Source: Bact-19 sp038319215
GTDB lineage: Bacteria; Bacteroidota; Bacteroidia; Bacteroidales; ML635J-15
NCBI GenBank assembly: GCA_038319215.1
Contig: JBBQCZ010000045.1
Location: forward strand, 1-24,472
Direction: 5' to 3'
DNA length: 24,472 nucleotides
Shown here: one piece after another, positions 22,507-24,472 of the stretch
How positions within the stretch are numbered: the first letter of the stretch is position 1
How the letters are laid out: each line of letters begins with the position of its first letter
The notes under the pieces: generated by a model
The model's input: only the letters and a program-made list of their open reading frames with translations
The model's database searches: none
Told to the model about the DNA's origin: nothing
Made by a program: the position numbers and the translations under genes

Positions 22507-23185
22507 TTAATTGTTAAGTTTCACAAACTTTTCCCGAATTACCCTAACATCCTCTAACAACTCATCATTTTCTGCTACTTTTTTTTCTCCAAGCTTTTCA
22601 AATATATTTTGTTCTGTTAAAGAGTCCAAATCACGAGAAGCCGTTCTTTCATAAGTTTCACAAATGCATTGATAAATACTATTGGTAATAATGTCATGTT
22701 CATTTTCTATGAATGGCATTCTTCTACTTTTTAGAGTTGCCTTTTAAAAAAATTCGATAGCTTTTACGTCAATATATTCTATTGATGCTCTTCGTTAAAT
22801 AACATCGTCCCAAGTTTTGTCTAATTTTTTCAATAAAAACACGTTTAAAGAATTTTCCTTTAATTCTTGATTTGTACTGCCACTTCTGTAATGATATTTG
22901 TCTTGATATGAGATAGCTATGTCATACGGTTTAACATCTATTTCAATAATGTTTTTATTTTCTTTTCCAATTAAATCAACATCACAGATAATACCTAAAT
23001 GATTTTGATTTTTATTCGGGATGTCTTACATTAATCTTTTGTAGTTTGCAACACCTAACAATTTTACCATCATCATCTATCCCAATAATCAGTTTTCTTC
23101 CTTTTGCATGAGCAAATCCGCAAATCCATTTAAGATATTCATCACGCCATGATTCTTTCCACTCTATATTTTGTTTTTCTGGCAT
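22507..23185 (-). pseudogene. decayed AlbA_2 (Schlafen-like) domain protein gene
   Basis: Reading from ATG 23185, 57 codons give MPEKQNIEWKESW... ICGFAHAKGRKLIIGIDDDG and then a stop. The homology continues in another frame (NHLGIICDVDLI, IIEIDVKPYDIAISY, YHYRSGSTNQELK, FLLKKLDKTWDDV). That second frame has stops at 22797-22795 and 22746-22744, then runs open to 22507 (the last 70 codons, from SRRMPFIENEHDI). The conserved blocks are those of AlbA_2 DNA/RNA-binding proteins common in Bacteroidota. One frameshift and two in-frame stops make it a pseudogene. The final ~60 residues do not look like the expected continuation, so the 3' part may be a deletion fusion. The intact family member is usually several hundred residues longer. 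Confidence 0.75.
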
Positions 23186-23479
23186 TTTGATCTTTTAAGG
23201 CAAAGGTAAAAATTTTAATTGTGCGAAGCCAGCTGTTAGCGGTTAGTTGTTTTTTTCTGTCGATGCTATGTAGATCTAATTGTTCAGTAAATTTCATTTG
23301 TATTAAGCTTTTAAATGTCCGTAAATATTGTCAAGCCACATAATTTTGAAGTTAAAGTCTTTTTGTTTGTCTTATTTTATTTAATCTCATTTATTCTTTT
23401 CGAGGTCTCTGAGTTTGCAGTTAAAAACTATTGTGTGTCTGCATAATACTGTAAAACTATTTTAAGATAAAATCTGCTT
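23186..23479. other. 294-bp gene-free stretch
   Basis: AT-rich with stops in all frames on the useful scale. A short GC-richer patch around 23221-23247 (GCGAAGCCAGCTGTTAGCGGTTAG) resembles intergenic filler seen in Bacteroidota genomes. No promoter, terminator or paired repeats could be defended. Confidence 0.4.
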
Positions 23480-23917
23480 TTATTTGTCATCACGAAATCT
23501 GCTGCGAGCAATTTGAACTATTTGTTCGTATTCAGGTTGAAACGGTTCGGGCAATATTTTTTCTAAATAACATTCCACATTCCATAGAATTCTTTGTTCA
23601 GATTGGTCCTGAATAATTGTAGTAATATCTTTTTCATTAACTCTTAGTAGAAAGTCATAAAGCAAAATTGCTTCGTCAATAGTTAATCTAATATCAACAT
23701 ATTTTTCTTCATTTACTCCAAGTCCTGAACGTAGTTTAATATTTTTGTCAATTTCAATTTTGTCAATAATTCCGCTCTTTACCATTCTCAATAAAGAATT
23801 ATCGAATACATTTTTAGATGGAAAATCGACTCCAATTCGACCATAAATATCTTCATATTTTGCCTCTCCGTTCAGTTTTTTGAGAGTATCAATTATTGAC
23901 TTTATTAGTTCATTCAT
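23480..23917 (-). CDS. hypothetical protein with winged-helix-like N-terminus
   Basis: A 145-residue protein if started at ATG 23917 (MNELIKSIIDTLKK). The frame is open 11 codons further to ATG 23950, but that extension (MYWTTTIKQTI) looks unlike a protein start region. The first ~65 residues are predicted helical with the rhythm of a winged helix (ELIKSIIDTLKKLNGEAKYEDIYGRI... SLLRMVKSGIIDKI). The rest is an acidic helical domain with the block RLTIDEAILLYDFLLRVNEK. I do not recognise the family. It lies 54 bases after another unrecognised gene on the same strand, in an accessory region next to a pseudogene. Confidence 0.6.
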   Translation of the reverse strand: MNELIKSIIDTLKKLNGEAKYEDIYGRIGVDFPSKNVFDNSLLRMVKSGIIDKIEIDKNIKLRSGLGVNEEKYVDIRLTIDEAILLYDFLLRVNEKDITTIIQDQSEQRILWNVECYLEKILPEPFQPEYEQIVQIARSRFRDDK

Positions 23918-23971
23918 AATCGTTTGTTTAATGGTTGTTGTCCAATACAATGACCGCTTGGATCAAAAATA

Positions 23972-24448
23972 TTAATAAACATCGACTTCTCTTTCTTTAA
24001 GTCTTTCTCTAACCTTTTCATTTTTCTTTGAATTGGATTGCCATTCTTCCATTGCAACATTTTCAAGTTTTAGACATCCTAAAATTGGTGTAAAATCAAT
24101 TCCATTTTCATTAATCATACTATTAGGTTCAAATGATTTTAAGTTTCTTAAATTTTCAATTCCTTCAATTGATTTAATATTACATTGATCATCCTCTCCA
24201 TCCCAAACATTAAAAAGGTATTGGTAGCATAAATCTCCACCATCAGGCTGTAATTCCTCAATTTCATCAAGATATTTTTGGTCAATCTTTAAATTTTTGT
24301 AGAATTCTAGAACAGCTGGAATTGGTTTATAATCTTCATCCCAATCTAAATTATCCTTTTTAATATTTTCTAGCTCTTCATTATAATATCCCAAATCATG
24401 AAGAGCACCCACAATACATATTTTAAAATTCAAATCCTTAAATTCCAT
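23972..24448 (-). CDS. hypothetical acidic protein (possibly DUF6892-like)
   Basis: A 158-residue protein starting MEFKDLNFKICIVGALHDLGY. It is strongly acidic, with the central block NVWDGEDDQCNIKSIEGIENLRNL, which looks like one leucine-rich-type turn. The opening FKDLNFK and the WDGEDD...IKS pattern remind me of small DUF6892-type proteins, some of which sit in polymorphic-toxin or immunity settings, but this is a weak recollection. The C-terminus is charged (KKNEKVRERLKEREVDVY). The start lies 24 bases from the window end, so its upstream context is unknown. Confidence 0.55.
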   Translation of the reverse strand: MEFKDLNFKICIVGALHDLGYYNEELENIKKDNLDWDEDYKPIPAVLEFYKNLKIDQKYLDEIEELQPDGGDLCYQYLFNVWDGEDDQCNIKSIEGIENLRNLKSFEPNSMINENGIDFTPILGCLKLENVAMEEWQSNSKKNEKVRERLKEREVDVY

Positions 24449-24472
24449 GATAAACTATTTTATATTTTAACG

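Noticed and set aside
22507..22719. Separate 70-residue gene
   Set aside because: It is in frame with the preceding AlbA_2 segment across two stop codons and begins inside the expected SRRMPFIEN block, so it is the 3' remnant of the pseudogene.
23215..23265. Integron attC-like site (GTTAGCG/GGTTAG cores)
   Set aside because: No matching inverse core at a suitable distance and no cassette structure around it.

Overview
The window is AT-rich chromosomal DNA from a member of the Bacteroidota, probably an anaerobic or facultative relative of the Bacteroidales/Marinilabiliales. This rests on several signs: promoters of the TTG-N19..21-TAnnTTTG type, almost no Shine-Dalgarno sequences, a TPR + SpoIIE-phosphatase sensor protein, a Bacteroidota-style dtd/lipoprotein/mazG/deoC string, a B12-dependent (class II) ribonucleotide reductase, and a hybrid cluster protein (Hcp) locus. 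No tRNA, rRNA, CRISPR array or intact transposase was seen.

Layout. Positions 1-8896 are all on the minus strand. In order of transcription they hold ettA (ABC-F ribosome-associated ATPase), a periplasmic-TPR/cytosolic PP2C phosphatase, mnmG (tRNA U34 modification), an adenine deaminase, and a tight operon of dtd (D-aminoacyl-tRNA deacylase), a small lipoprotein, a MazG-type NTP pyrophosphohydrolase and deoC (cut by the window edge). Two parS-like palindromes, one perfect and one with a single deviation, flank the adenine deaminase gene. From 9056 transcription turns to the plus strand: an outer-membrane beta-barrel protein with waaA (Kdo transferase), then nrdJ, a zinc-finger-bearing SAM methyltransferase and a HAD phosphatase. 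A 366-bp element lies between the last two. It has terminal inverted repeats, a 7-bp flanking direct repeat and no coding capacity, and looks like a non-autonomous transposable element.

Positions 16245-21201 form a nitrosative-stress style locus. A Crp/Fnr-family regulator of the HcpR type is divergent from a minus-strand operon: a two-cluster ferredoxin-like protein, Hcp, a 60-residue BFD-type [2Fe-2S] protein and three small cupins in a row. The spacer between the regulator and the ferredoxin gene has a TGTAAC-N4-GTTACA palindrome, placed like a class II activator site. The operon carries a REP-like double hairpin between the ferredoxin and hcp genes, and a ~250-bp heptanucleotide repeat array between hcp and the [2Fe-2S] gene that runs in phase into a strong hairpin. 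An M48/Ste24-like membrane protease follows the regulator.

Positions 22465-24472 look like an accessory region: a decayed AlbA_2 (Schlafen-type) gene with a frameshift and two in-frame stops, a ~290-bp gene-free stretch, and two unrecognised small minus-strand genes. The most interesting material is the Hcp/BFD/triple-cupin unit with its embedded repeats, the MITE-like element at 15163-15528, and the paired parS-like sites.
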